From Cupriavidus taiwanensis LMG 19424 (GTDB taxonomy: Bacteria > Pseudomonadota > Gammaproteobacteria > Burkholderiales > Burkholderiaceae): a stretch of DNA of 64,000 bases. Each line of letters starts with the position of its first letter. Within the stretch, counting starts at the first letter, position 1. A model generated the notes under the pieces. The model had not been told where the DNA came from and did no database searches. It saw only the letters and a list, made by a program, of their open reading frames with translations. The stretch lies in NCBI RefSeq assembly GCF_000069785.1, contig NC_010528.1, positions 1,302,001 through 1,366,000 on the forward strand, read 5' to 3'. Made by a program: the position numbers and the translations under genes. Positions 8,201-16,127 of the stretch are shown one piece after another.

Positions 8201-10133
8201 CGCGCGCGAAGGCGTCTTCGAACAGCGCCTTGACGCGCGCGATGTCGAAATCCGCGGCGCCCCCGCTGTCGGCGATCTCGAGCCCGAAGTCGTGTACCCA
8301 TACCGGCTCGCCGCTGTCGGGCTCGATCAGGTAGGGGCGCTCTTCGTCGACGCGCACGCCCAGGTGCTCCAGCATCGGCAGGCTCAGCGACAGCGCGATC
8401 GGTGCGCCGGCACGGTACACCTTGAAGCGGAATGCGCCGGGCGCGGCTTCGATCGGGCGGTACAGGTTCATCGCCATGCCGTTGCCGCGTACCGCGTGCT
8501 CCATCAGCTCGATATCGCGCACCGCGGTGCGTGCTGGGTAGTCTTCGCGATAGCCGGCGGGGAACGAGCCGCCATAGCGCTGCAGCAGCCGGTTGCCCTG
8601 CTCTTCGCCGTGGCTTTCGTGCAGCGCTTCGGCGAGGTCGTCCTGCCAGCGGCGGCTGGCATGCACGATGCGCGCTTCCAGCTCCTGCGTGTCGACCTTG
8701 GGCATGGTGCCGGGCTCGCCGCGCACGGTCAGCTGGATGCGCGCCAGCGGCGATTCCGACAACAGCGGCGTGAATTCGCAGCTGGTGCCGTGGAAGGCCG
8801 CGGTCAGCAGCTTCTGGATCTTCTGGCGCAGGTCGGTGTTGTACTTGTCGCGCGGCACGAACACCAGGCACGAGACAAAGCGGTCGAAGCGGTCGCGCCG
8901 CACGAACAGCCGCGTGCGCTGGTGTTCCTGCAGCCGCAGGATGCCGGTGGTGATGTCGAACAGCTCGTCCTCGGTCGCCTGGAACAGTTCATCGCGCGGG
9001 TACTGTTCCAGGATGGTGACCAGGGACTTGTACAGGTGGCCTTTGGCAAGGAAGCCGGCGCGCGCCAGGATGTTGGCGCACTTGCGCCGCACCAGCGGGA
9101 TGTCGGCGATCGGCGCCATGTAGGCGGTCGAGGTGTACAGGCCGACGAAGCGCCGCTCGCCGAACAGCTGTCCGTTTTCGTCGAGCAGCTTGACGCCGAC
9201 GTAGTCGAGATAGCCGGGCCGGTGCACGGTGGCGCGCGAATTGGCCTTGGTCAGGAAGATCGGCGCGCTGCCTTCGATGATCGCGGTGGCCGCCGCCGGC
9301 AGCGGGGTCAGGTCTTCGGCGTCGGGCTCGCGCAGGCTCTCGCGCAGGATGCCGGCGCCGGAGCCGGCCACGCCGCGCAGGTAGTAGCGGCTGTCGCGCG
9401 CGATCAGCTGGTAGTCGCGCTGCCCGAGGAAGGAGAAATGGTCGTCCATCATCCATTCCAGGAAGGCGCGCGCCTCGACGCTTTCCGGCGCGGCCGCGTC
9501 CGGCGCCTGCGCCATGGCGCCGATGGTGGCGCGCGTGATCTCGCACATCTTCGGCCAGTCTTCCACCGCGGCGCGCACGTCGACCAGCACCTGCGAGATG
9601 CCGTTGCGCAAGGCGTCGAGGCGCGACGATTCGCCGGTGCGGTCGATCTCGAAATGGATAAAGGACTCCAGGCGCGAGCTGTCGCCGGCCTCGCCGGCGC
9701 CGGCGGGGGCGATCCGCTCGATGCCGTTGCCGCCGCGCCAGACGCGGAATACGGGGTGGATGGCCGAATGCAGCGCCAGGCCCTGGCGATTGATCTCCAT
9801 CGTCACGGAGTCGACCAGGAACGGCATGTCGTCGTTGACGATCTCCACCACGGTGTGGTCGGAGTGCCAGCCATGCTCTTCCAGGTTGGGGTTGTAGACG
9901 CGGATGCGGGCGCTGCCGGGGGTGAACTTCTGCGCCGTCTGCCAGTGCGCCATTACCGCACCGTACAGGTCGGCCACTTCGCGTTGCAGCAGGTCTTCGG
10001 CGTCGGCCTGGTCGTAGTAGTGCTGCAGGAAGGGGGCCACCACGTTGACCATCGCCGCCGGCAGCCGCCCGCGCGCGAAGGTGGCCAGTTCGTCCAGCAG
10101 GTGCGCGACCTTGTCTTCGTTCTCCTGCGGCAT
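5280..10133 (-). CDS. gdhB: NAD-specific glutamate dehydrogenase, large (GDH180-type)
   Basis: This enzyme oxidatively deaminates glutamate to 2-oxoglutarate with NAD, feeding amino-acid carbon to the TCA cycle. The 1617 residues match the size of the P. aeruginosa GdhB class rather than the 45-50 kDa enzymes. The N-terminal half carries the regulatory ACT-like regions. The catalytic domain includes [20 protein letters not shown], then [12 protein letters not shown] near residue 850 with the substrate lysine, and the nucleotide-binding region [16 protein letters not shown]. The start is placed at MPQENEDK (10133), which has GAGGAGGGG upstream and removes a poorly conserved 30-residue leader of the longer frame. 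It is monocistronic. A long antisense open frame over it is a codon-bias shadow. Confidence 0.96.
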   Translation of the reverse strand: [1617 protein letters not shown]

Positions 10134-10311
10134 GTTCCCCTCCTCGCGGTGTCGATGGGCCGCCGGAGCATGTGCCGGGGCATGCTCATACTTTAGGAAA
10201 AATCCGAGTACCCGGCGCAACAAAGTGGCGGGTACCGGCGCTGACAGGGGAGGGGAGGCCAGCCAGGCCCCGGCGGCAATCCGCGGGACCGGCCTGGCCG
10301 GGCTCAGGCGA

Positions 10312-10863
10312 TCAGAAGCGAGCGGCGAGGCCGGGGCTGGAGGCGGGGCGATGTGCCACCGGCGGCAGGCCGGGGCAAGGCAACGGTTGCGTGTACCGCT
10401 CCTGGCGAGGGGCCTCGGCCACGGCCCTGGCCTGGCGCGAGGTGTGGCCGTCCAGCGTGGCTTTCATCCGGTCCAGCAGGCTGCCCAGCGCGGCACGCTC
10501 CTGCGAGTTGAAGGCCGCCATCGAGACGCTGTGCAGCGCACTCAGGGCCTGCGCGGTACGTTGCACTCGCGCGGTGGCGCCTTCCGCGATGCGCGGCGCC
10601 AGCGTCGCGGTGTATTCGATCCAGCCGTCGCGGCGCAGCTCGTCGAGCATGGTTTCCGATTGCGCCGCATCAATGGGCATCGGACCAGGCAACGGCAAGC
10701 CGCGCTTGAAGGCACCCTGGCGGATGGCCCGCAGCAACAGCCACTGGGAATAGTTAAGGCCCGAGGCGCGCAGGGTCTGGTCCAACGCACCTTGCCAGGC
10801 GGTGACTGCGTCAATCAGGGCAAGGACAACCGGCTCGCTGGGTTCGAGGGGTCTTGGTTGCAT
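10312..10863 (-). CDS. MarR-family transcriptional regulator
   Basis: A 183-residue winged-helix protein of the MarR type (residues about 20-120: ALDQTLRASGLNYSQWLLLR, then AAQSETMLDELRRDGWIEYT and a helical dimer arm SMAAFNSQERAALGSLLDRM). The start at 10863 follows AGGAG 9 bp upstream. The last 30 residues are proline-rich and probably disordered. It is divergent from the CoA-transferase gene across 388 bp, so control of that gene, or of itself, is possible but unproven. Confidence 0.8.
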   Translation of the reverse strand: MQPRPLEPSEPVVLALIDAVTAWQGALDQTLRASGLNYSQWLLLRAIRQGAFKRGLPLPGPMPIDAAQSETMLDELRRDGWIEYTATLAPRIAEGATARVQRTAQALSALHSVSMAAFNSQERAALGSLLDRMKATLDGHTSRQARAVAEAPRQERYTQPLPCPGLPPVAHRPASSPGLAARF

Positions 10864-11251
10864 GAATGGCGTCTCCTGTTGTGTTTTGCCGCCACCGCAA
10901 TGCACAGGCACCCGCAGGGGTGCAAGGGGCCGGAGCATGGCCGGCCCGGGCGGCACGGCCGCCGCAGCCTCTGGGGTGGGCTGGGTCGACCGAACGGCGA
11001 GACTAACAGAATCTTTTGCCAGATTTGTGACAACTGCGGGAATGTCCTGAGCCGAACCCGCGCGATAGTGGCGGCTGCTGCGCGAACCGTCCGCGAAATT
11101 ATGAAAAAAGCGACTGGGATGAATGACTTTAAATCATCGCTGGAATAGGCGTGGCTGGCTACACTGCCTGCCGGAGACCCCGCGACCAGCCACCCGGCCC
11201 GCACGGGGCGAGCGGCGCAGGCACGGGCCGGCCGTCAGACCGGAGATCAAG
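10864..11251. other. Intergenic control region between MarR gene and CoA-transferase
   Basis: A 388-bp divergent spacer without a credible ORF. Near its right end is an AT-rich imperfect palindrome, ATGACTTTAAATCAT (11123-11137), in an otherwise GC-rich stretch. A TACACT hexamer follows at about 11160. These may form the promoter/operator of the CoA-transferase, but no strong -35 is visible. Confidence 0.35.
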
Positions 11252-12769
11252 ATGGACAAGGAACGCATTCGCCTGGCCAGGCTGCATGACAAGGTAGTCT
11301 CGGCCGACGAAGCCGCCGCGCTGATCCGCGACGGCATGACGGTAGGCATGAGCGGATTCACGCGCGCGGGCGACTGCAAGGAAGTGCCGTTCGCGCTGGC
11401 GCGGCGCGCGGCCGCCGAGCCGCTGCGCATCACCCTGATGACCGGCGCCTCGCTCGGCAACGACATCGACCGGGTGTTGGCGGAAGCCGACGTGATCGCG
11501 CGCCGGCTGCCGTTCCAGTCCGATGCCACGCTGCGTCGCAAGATCAATGCGGGCGAAGTGATGTTCATCGACCAGCATCTGTCCGAAACCGTCGAGCAGC
11601 TGCGCTCGGGCCAGATCGCGCCGGTGGACGTCGCGGTGGTCGAAGCGGTCGCGATCACCGAGCAGGGCGGCATCATCCCCAGCACCTCGGTGGGCAATTC
11701 GGCCAGCTTTGCCATGCTGGCACGCCAGGTGATCGTCGAGATCAACCTGAACATGCCGCTGGAACTGGAAGGGCTGCACGACATCTATTTCCCGGTGCAG
11801 CGCCCGTACCGCCAGCCGATCCCGCTGATCGCGCCGGCGCAGCGCATCGGCCTGCCGTATATCCCGGTCGACCCCGAGAAGATCGCCGCCATTGTCTTCA
11901 CGGCCAAGGATGACAGCCCGTCCAACGCGCTGCCGCCGGATGCCGACACGCGCCAGATTGCCGGCCATCTCAATGAATTCCTGCTGCGCGAAGTCCGCGC
12001 CGGGCGCCTGTCGCCGTCGCTGCAGCCGCTGCAGGCCGGCATCGGCACCATTGCCAATGCCGTGCTGCACGGAATGATCGCGTCGCCGTTCCGCGACCTG
12101 CAGATGTATTCGGAGGTGCTGCAGGACAGCACCATCGAACTGCTGGACGCGGGCCGGCTCGCCTTTGCCTCGGCCTCGTCGGTGACGCTGACGCGCGAGG
12201 TGTACCAGCGCTTCCTGTCGAACCTGGACCGCTACCGTTCGCGCCTGCTGCTGCGGCCGCAGGAAATCAGCAACCATCCGGAGATCTTGCGCCGGCTGGG
12301 GCTGATCACCATCAACACGGCGCTCGAGTGCGACATCTACGGCAATGTCAACTCGACCCATGTCGGCGGCACGCACATGATGAACGGCATCGGCGGTTCG
12401 GGCGACTTTGCCCGCAATGCGCACCTGTCGGTGTTCGTCACCAAGTCGGTGGCGAAGGGCGGCGATATCTCGAGCATCGTGCCGATGGTGGCGCACGTGG
12501 ACCATACCGAGCACGACGTCGACATCATCGTCACCGAACACGGCTTGGCCGACCTGCGCGGCCTGGCCCCGCGCGAGCGTGCGGGCACCATCATCGCCAA
12601 CTGCGCCGACCCGCAGTACCGCCACCTGCTGGGCGATTATTTCCGCCGCGCCTGCGCGCACGGCGGCCAGACTCCGCACCGGGTGGAAGAGGCGCTGTCC
12701 TGGCATGCCGCGTTCCGCGACCGCGGCACCATGCAGCCGGCGCGGCCGGCGCAGGCGCTGGCCGCCTGA
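11252..12769 (+). CDS. Succinyl-CoA:acetate/propionate CoA-transferase (acetyl-CoA hydrolase family)
   Basis: A 505-residue member of the AarC/Cat1/ScpC-like family. It moves CoA between succinyl-CoA and acetate or propionate, or hydrolyses acetyl-CoA. N-terminal half: DGMTVGMSGFTRAGDCKEVP and the glycine-rich EQGGIIPSTSVGNSASF. C-terminal half: QAGIGTIANAVLHGM, MYSEVLQDS with the likely catalytic glutamate (about residue 288), and GGTHMMNGIGGSGDFARNA. MDKERIR at 11252 follows CGGAG. In this acid-using bacterium the role would be acetate/propionate activation or overflow. The exact donor/acceptor pair cannot be read from the sequence. Confidence 0.9.
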   Translation: MDKERIRLARLHDKVVSADEAAALIRDGMTVGMSGFTRAGDCKEVPFALARRAAAEPLRITLMTGASLGNDIDRVLAEADVIARRLPFQSDATLRRKINAGEVMFIDQHLSETVEQLRSGQIAPVDVAVVEAVAITEQGGIIPSTSVGNSASFAMLARQVIVEINLNMPLELEGLHDIYFPVQRPYRQPIPLIAPAQRIGLPYIPVDPEKIAAIVFTAKDDSPSNALPPDADTRQIAGHLNEFLLREVRAGRLSPSLQPLQAGIGTIANAVLHGMIASPFRDLQMYSEVLQDSTIELLDAGRLAFASASSVTLTREVYQRFLSNLDRYRSRLLLRPQEISNHPEILRRLGLITINTALECDIYGNVNSTHVGGTHMMNGIGGSGDFARNAHLSVFVTKSVAKGGDISSIVPMVAHVDHTEHDVDIIVTEHGLADLRGLAPRERAGTIIANCADPQYRHLLGDYFRRACAHGGQTPHRVEEALSWHAAFRDRGTMQPARPAQALAA

Positions 12770-12791
12770 GCGCAGGCGGCCCGGCAAAAAG

Positions 12792-12820
12792 AAAACAGCC
12801 CGCTCGCGCGGGCTGTCTTG
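12792..12820 (-). terminator. Rho-independent terminator between convergent genes
   Basis: The 9-bp stem ACAGCCCGC/GCGGGCTGT with a 4-nt loop has a T-rich tail on the minus strand, serving the repeat-protein gene. It may also act weakly on the plus strand behind the CoA-transferase. Confidence 0.8.
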
Positions 12821-12836
12821 CCAGACGAAGGCGGCG

Positions 12837-13196
12837 TTATTGCGCCTTGGTGCCCTGGCTGGCGGGCGCCTTGGCGCCATCGGTGTAGGGATCGGCCTTG
12901 CCAGCCTTGGCGCCGTCGGTGTACGGGTCGTACTTGCCGGACTTGGCGCCATCGGTGTTCGGGTCGAACTTCTTGCCGGAGTTGGTCAGTTCCGACTTGG
13001 TCGATTGTTTGGCGCCGTCGGTATACGGGTCGAACTTGCCCGACTTGGCCGCGCCCTGGTTCGGCCCGGCTTTCTTGGTGTGGCTGCCGCTGTAGAGATC
13101 GCCGCCTTCCGTGTAGTTTTTCTGCGCATATGCCTGGGTCGCGCCAAGCGCGGCCAGGGCTGCAACGATCAGGGGGGGAATGGACTTCTTCAGCAT
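12837..13196 (-). CDS. Secreted low-complexity protein with DPYTDGAK repeats
   Basis: A 119-residue protein. The start at MLKKSIPPL (13196) has GAGGA 8 bp upstream. Residues 1-24 are a Sec signal peptide (LIVAALAALGATQAYA, cut after AYA). The mature part is polar and built from four tandem copies of about 12-15 residues with the core GKxDPYTDGAK (one copy DPNTDGAK), separated by S/T/K/G linkers. The rest is K/G-rich. It has no cysteines and no known domain. The repeats resemble ion- or surface-binding motifs, but no function is known to me. It has its own terminator. Not part of an obvious operon. Confidence 0.8.
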   Translation of the reverse strand: MLKKSIPPLIVAALAALGATQAYAQKNYTEGGDLYSGSHTKKAGPNQGAAKSGKFDPYTDGAKQSTKSELTNSGKKFDPNTDGAKSGKYDPYTDGAKAGKADPYTDGAKAPASQGTKAQ

Positions 13197-13520
13197 CTTG
13201 TTATCCTCGCGAATGACGGCCGCGCAGCGCCTGCGCGAAACCGGTTTTGGGGCCGGACGTTGGCCGGTCGACTGCCGGCGCGTGTGTTGCGGAGCACCCG
13301 GTAAATGTACCGAGTCAGCGCGTGTCCGCAAAGTGAAAGTTTCTTCTATTCGTATTGAACGTTACCGGCACGGAGGGCGTGCTGTGCGGGATCAAATGCG
13401 GCGGAAATAGGAAGAATCTGAGTGGTGCGCGGCGCATTTACCGGCGCCGCCTCATAAAAAAACCGGCTGCCGAGGCAGCCGGCTTTACGTTCCGGCGGTG
13501 GCCGATGCCGCCGGAGAGGC
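13197..13520. other. Intergenic region, 324 bp
   Basis: Holds the promoter region of the secreted repeat protein and, at the far end, the terminator of the TctC-type gene. A weak TTTGCG-17-TACATT promoter can be drawn on the minus strand, at about 13334-13306. No ORF is convincing. Confidence 0.4.
13455..13486 (-). terminator. Rho-independent terminator of the TctC-like gene
   Basis: The 10-bp GC stem (GCCGGCTGCC/GGCAGCCGGT on the minus strand) is followed by a T7 run, 35 bp after the stop codon. Confidence 0.9.
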
Positions 13521-14501
13521 TTATTCCAGCGTGATGTTCTGGTCGCGCGCGATCTTCTTGCGCAGGTCCAGCTCGCGCTTGATCTGCGCGGCATATTGCG
13601 CCGGGGTGTTGCCGTCGGTGTAGGCCCCGCTGTCGGCCAGGCGGCGCTTGACGTTGGGGTCTTGCAGCGCCTTGACCGCAGCGTCATGCACCCGCGTGAT
13701 GATCGCCGCCGGCGTGCCGGCCGGCGCCACCAGGCCGTACCAGGCCATGTTGTTCATGTCCTTCATGCCGGCTTCGGCAAAGGTCGGCACGTCGGGCAGG
13801 CCCTCGACGCGCTTGGGCGCCGCCACCGCCAGCGCGCGCAGCTTGCCGGCCTGGATATGCGGCATCGACGACGGCAGGTTGTCGAATTGCGCGTTGACCT
13901 GGCCCGCCAGCGTGTCGTTCAGCGCCGGGCCCGACCCCCGGTAGGGGATATGGACCATGTCGGTCTGGGTGATGTCCTTGAACAGTTCCCCATCCAGGTG
14001 CGAAATGCTGCCCTTGCCGGCCGAGGCATAGCTGTACTTGCCGGGATTGGCCTTCAGCATCGCCACGAATTCCTTCAGAGTCTTGGCCGGAACCTTCGGA
14101 TTCACCGTCAGCACGTTGGGCACGTTGACCAGGTTGGTGATCGGCGCGAAGTCCTTGAGCGGATCGTACGGATTCTTGGGGTTGGTGGCCGGGTTGGTCG
14201 CCATGGTGCTGACCGTGGCGATGCCCAGCGTGTAGCCGTCCGGCGCGGACTTGGCCAGCGCGTCGGCGCCGATGGCGCCGCCGCCGCCGCCGCGGTTTTC
14301 CACCACCACCGGCTGGCCCAGTTCACGGCCCAGGCCGTCGGACACCGCGCGCGCCACGATATCGGTGGTGCCGCCGGCCGCGAACGGCACGATCAGCCGG
14401 ATCGGCTTGGCAGGGTAGGACTGGGCGTGCGCCAGGCCGGCGTGGGCCAGGCCAAGGGCCGCGATGCAGGCGGCTGCGCCGGCGTTAAGGACTGCTTTCA
14501 A
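13521..14501 (-). CDS. Tripartite tricarboxylate transporter substrate-binding protein (Bug/TctC family)
   Basis: A 326-residue periplasmic binding protein. After a signal peptide (residues 1-27, ending GLAHAQS) come the Bug-family segments YPAKPIRLIVPFAAGG, TTDIVARAVSDGLG and the VVENRGGGGGAIGADALAKS loop that contacts carboxylate ligands, then FKDITQTDMVHIPYRGSGPA. I place a TTG start at 14501, with GGAGG 8 bp upstream; the nearby ATG at 14514 is out of frame. No tctA/tctB membrane genes are adjacent, so it is one of the orphan Bug receptors that are numerous in this genus. The ligand is unknown. An IclR-like operator lies upstream. Confidence 0.93.
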   Translation of the reverse strand: MKAVLNAGAAACIAALGLAHAGLAHAQSYPAKPIRLIVPFAAGGTTDIVARAVSDGLGRELGQPVVVENRGGGGGAIGADALAKSAPDGYTLGIATVSTMATNPATNPKNPYDPLKDFAPITNLVNVPNVLTVNPKVPAKTLKEFVAMLKANPGKYSYASAGKGSISHLDGELFKDITQTDMVHIPYRGSGPALNDTLAGQVNAQFDNLPSSMPHIQAGKLRALAVAAPKRVEGLPDVPTFAEAGMKDMNNMAWYGLVAPAGTPAAIITRVHDAAVKALQDPNVKRRLADSGAYTDGNTPAQYAAQIKRELDLRKKIARDQNITLE

Positions 14502-14654
14502 GGAGGGCCTCCATTTCTTCTTTCACTGATTCGCCAGCCGGGCTGCAGGCGTCTTTGCGGATCGGGTTAAGGATCCGGCGTCCCGCGCTGTCAGCGCTTC
14601 CCGTGCTGGCATGACCAGGCCGTGCCGGGATGCGGTACGGCCGGCATCTTGTGA

Positions 14655-14675
14655 TAGTTCCGCGATACGGAACTA
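14655..14675. promoter_or_regulatory. Inverted repeat, IclR-type operator candidate
   Basis: TAGTTCCG-N5-CGGAACTA is a perfect 8-bp dyad. The core TTCCG-N5-CGGAA is of the kind bound by IclR-family regulators. It lies about 155 bp upstream of the TctC-like start; no IclR gene is adjacent. Confidence 0.5.
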
Positions 14676-14813
14676 TGTTCCACAACATGCGCGGGAGCGA
14701 TTCAACCGGGAAAGCGCGTGCAGGGGAATTGGTGACAACCCGCGTATCAAGAAACGGGCTGCGCTGCCGACCGCGCGCGAAGCCGCGGCGGGGCTGTCGG
14801 AAGACGTGCGAAA

Positions 14814-14846
14814 AAGCAAAAAGCCGGAAGCAAGCTTCCGGCTTTT
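14814..14846 (-). terminator. Rho-independent terminator of tRNA-Lys copy 1
   Basis: The stem AAGCCGGAAG/CTTCCGGCTT with a 4-nt loop is followed by T-rich sequence on the minus strand, starting 11 bp after the tRNA CCA end. Confidence 0.88.
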
Positions 14847-14856
14847 CTGAATTCAC

Positions 14857-14932
14857 TGGTGGGGCGTGAGTGACTCGAACACTCGACCTACGGATTAAGA
14901 GTCCGCTGCTCTACCAACTGAGCTAACGCCCC
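14857..14932 (-). tRNA. tRNA-Lys (anticodon CTT), copy 1
   Basis: A 76-nt cloverleaf. The acceptor GGGGCGT/ACGCCCC is followed by encoded ACCA. The anticodon loop is CTCTTAA (anticodon CTT) and the T arm has GTTCGAGTC. The sequence is identical to the copy at 17623-17698. Confidence 0.96.
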
Positions 14933-14945
14933 AACGAAGAAAAAG

Positions 14946-14974
14946 ATTGTAGCAAGGTATCGGATGCGACGCAA
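14946..14974 (-). promoter_or_regulatory. Promoter of tRNA-Lys copy 1
   Basis: On the minus strand TTGCGT and TACAAT are separated by 17 bp, ending 13 bp before the mature 5' end. Confidence 0.6.
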
Positions 14975-15074
14975 TAGCCTTCGCGGCATTTTTTAGGAAT
15001 GACTGGCCGCTACAATGCCAGGCCGCCGTCATGCGCGTCCGCGCCGGCACCGCATCCACCTGTTTGCCAGACCC

Positions 15075-15983
15075 ATGCACGCCAGAGTCCTACGCTATCT
15101 CGACGAGGTCGTCCGCCGCGGCTCCATCCGCAAGGCCGCCGAGCACCTGCACGTGGCGCCGACCGCGGTCAACCGGCAGATCCTGGACCTCGAGGCCGAA
15201 CTTGGCGCGCCGCTGTTCGAGCGCATCAACAAGCGCCTGCGCCTGACGCCGCTGGGCGAGATGGTGCTGGCCCACGTCCGCCAGACCCTGCGCGAGCATG
15301 ACGCGCTGCGCGAGCGCATCGAAGACTTCAAGGGCGCCCGCCGCGGCGAGGTCACGGTGGCGGTGACAGCGGGCCTGGCAGGGTCGCTGATGCCGTCGCT
15401 GGTGCATGACTTCCGCCAGCGCTATCCGGGCATCGTGGTGCGCGTCAATGACCTGCCAGTGGCCGACATCGTGGCGGCGGTGGAGCAGGGCGATGCCGAC
15501 CTCGGGCTGGGCTATGACCTGCCGGAACTGCCGGCGTTCCGCGCGCTGGCCAGCAGCGACTGGCAGATCGGCGCGGTGGTGCCGCCGGGCCATGCGCTGG
15601 CGGCGCGGCCATCGGTGCTGTTGAGCGAATGTGTCGGCTACCCGCTGATTCTGCCGGCGCGCGCCTTGTCGATCCGCGGCATCCTGGATGCGGCGTTCGC
15701 GCGCAATGCGATCGAAGTCTCGCCGGTGGCGGAGTCGACCTCGACAGTGCTGATCCGGCAACTGGTGCTTCTGGGTACCGGCATTGCGCTGCTGAACCCG
15801 CTCGACGTGATGGAGGAGCGCGCGCGCCAGGCGCTGGTGTACGTGCCGTTGCGCGACCGCCACCTGCAAGGACAGACGCTGACGCTGGTGGCGCGCGCCG
15901 GCGGCCAACTCAGTGCCGCGGCGGGGCTGATGGCCGAGCGCATCAGCGACGCGATGGCGATGCTGTTCGCGCAGGCACGCTGA
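15075..15983 (+). CDS. LysR-family transcriptional regulator
   Basis: A 302-residue regulator. The N-terminal winged helix is at residues 1-62 (MHARVLRYLDEVVRRGSIRK, AAEHLHVAPTAVNRQILDLE), followed by a linker helix and a periplasmic-binding-like effector domain (VTVAVTAGLAGSLMPSLVHD onward). The start at 15075 is chosen because it places the HTH at the usual distance; the longer frame adds only basic residues. It precedes an 8-oxoguanine deaminase on the same strand by 144 bp, so it may sense a purine-related ligand, but same-strand LysR genes often act elsewhere. A palindrome lies between the two genes. Confidence 0.92.
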   Translation: MHARVLRYLDEVVRRGSIRKAAEHLHVAPTAVNRQILDLEAELGAPLFERINKRLRLTPLGEMVLAHVRQTLREHDALRERIEDFKGARRGEVTVAVTAGLAGSLMPSLVHDFRQRYPGIVVRVNDLPVADIVAAVEQGDADLGLGYDLPELPAFRALASSDWQIGAVVPPGHALAARPSVLLSECVGYPLILPARALSIRGILDAAFARNAIEVSPVAESTSTVLIRQLVLLGTGIALLNPLDVMEERARQALVYVPLRDRHLQGQTLTLVARAGGQLSAAAGLMAERISDAMAMLFAQAR

Positions 15984-16001
15984 GCCGGCACCGCTGGCGG
16001 G

Positions 16002-16020
16002 TGTCCACTTTTTGTGGACA
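16002..16020. promoter_or_regulatory. Perfect palindrome upstream of the deaminase gene
   Basis: TGTCCAC-TTTTT-GTGGACA is a 7-bp dyad, 107 bp before the deaminase start and 19 bp after the LysR stop. As an RNA it would be a hairpin without a following U-tract, so an operator is the better reading. Confidence 0.5.
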
Positions 16021-16127
16021 GTCTGCTCGGAATTCTGCGCTTGGGACGCGGCACCACGCCGCCGTAGACTGGCGGCGATCGTATCCGACCGACCTCTCAT
16101 TTTTCGCACCATAGAAGGAATTCCGCC

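Larger units (their letters stand above)
14502..14856. other. Intergenic region upstream of the TctC-like gene
   Basis: A 355-bp stretch without a credible gene. It carries the promoter side of the TctC-like gene, a perfect inverted repeat at 14655-14675 and the tRNA-Lys terminator near 14814-14846. Confidence 0.5.

Noticed and set aside
6594..10196. A 1200-codon open frame on the plus strand opposite gdhB
   Set aside because: It mirrors the codon periodicity of gdhB in a high-GC genome; its predicted product is Ala/Arg/His/Gln-rich without domains, and gdhB is unambiguous.
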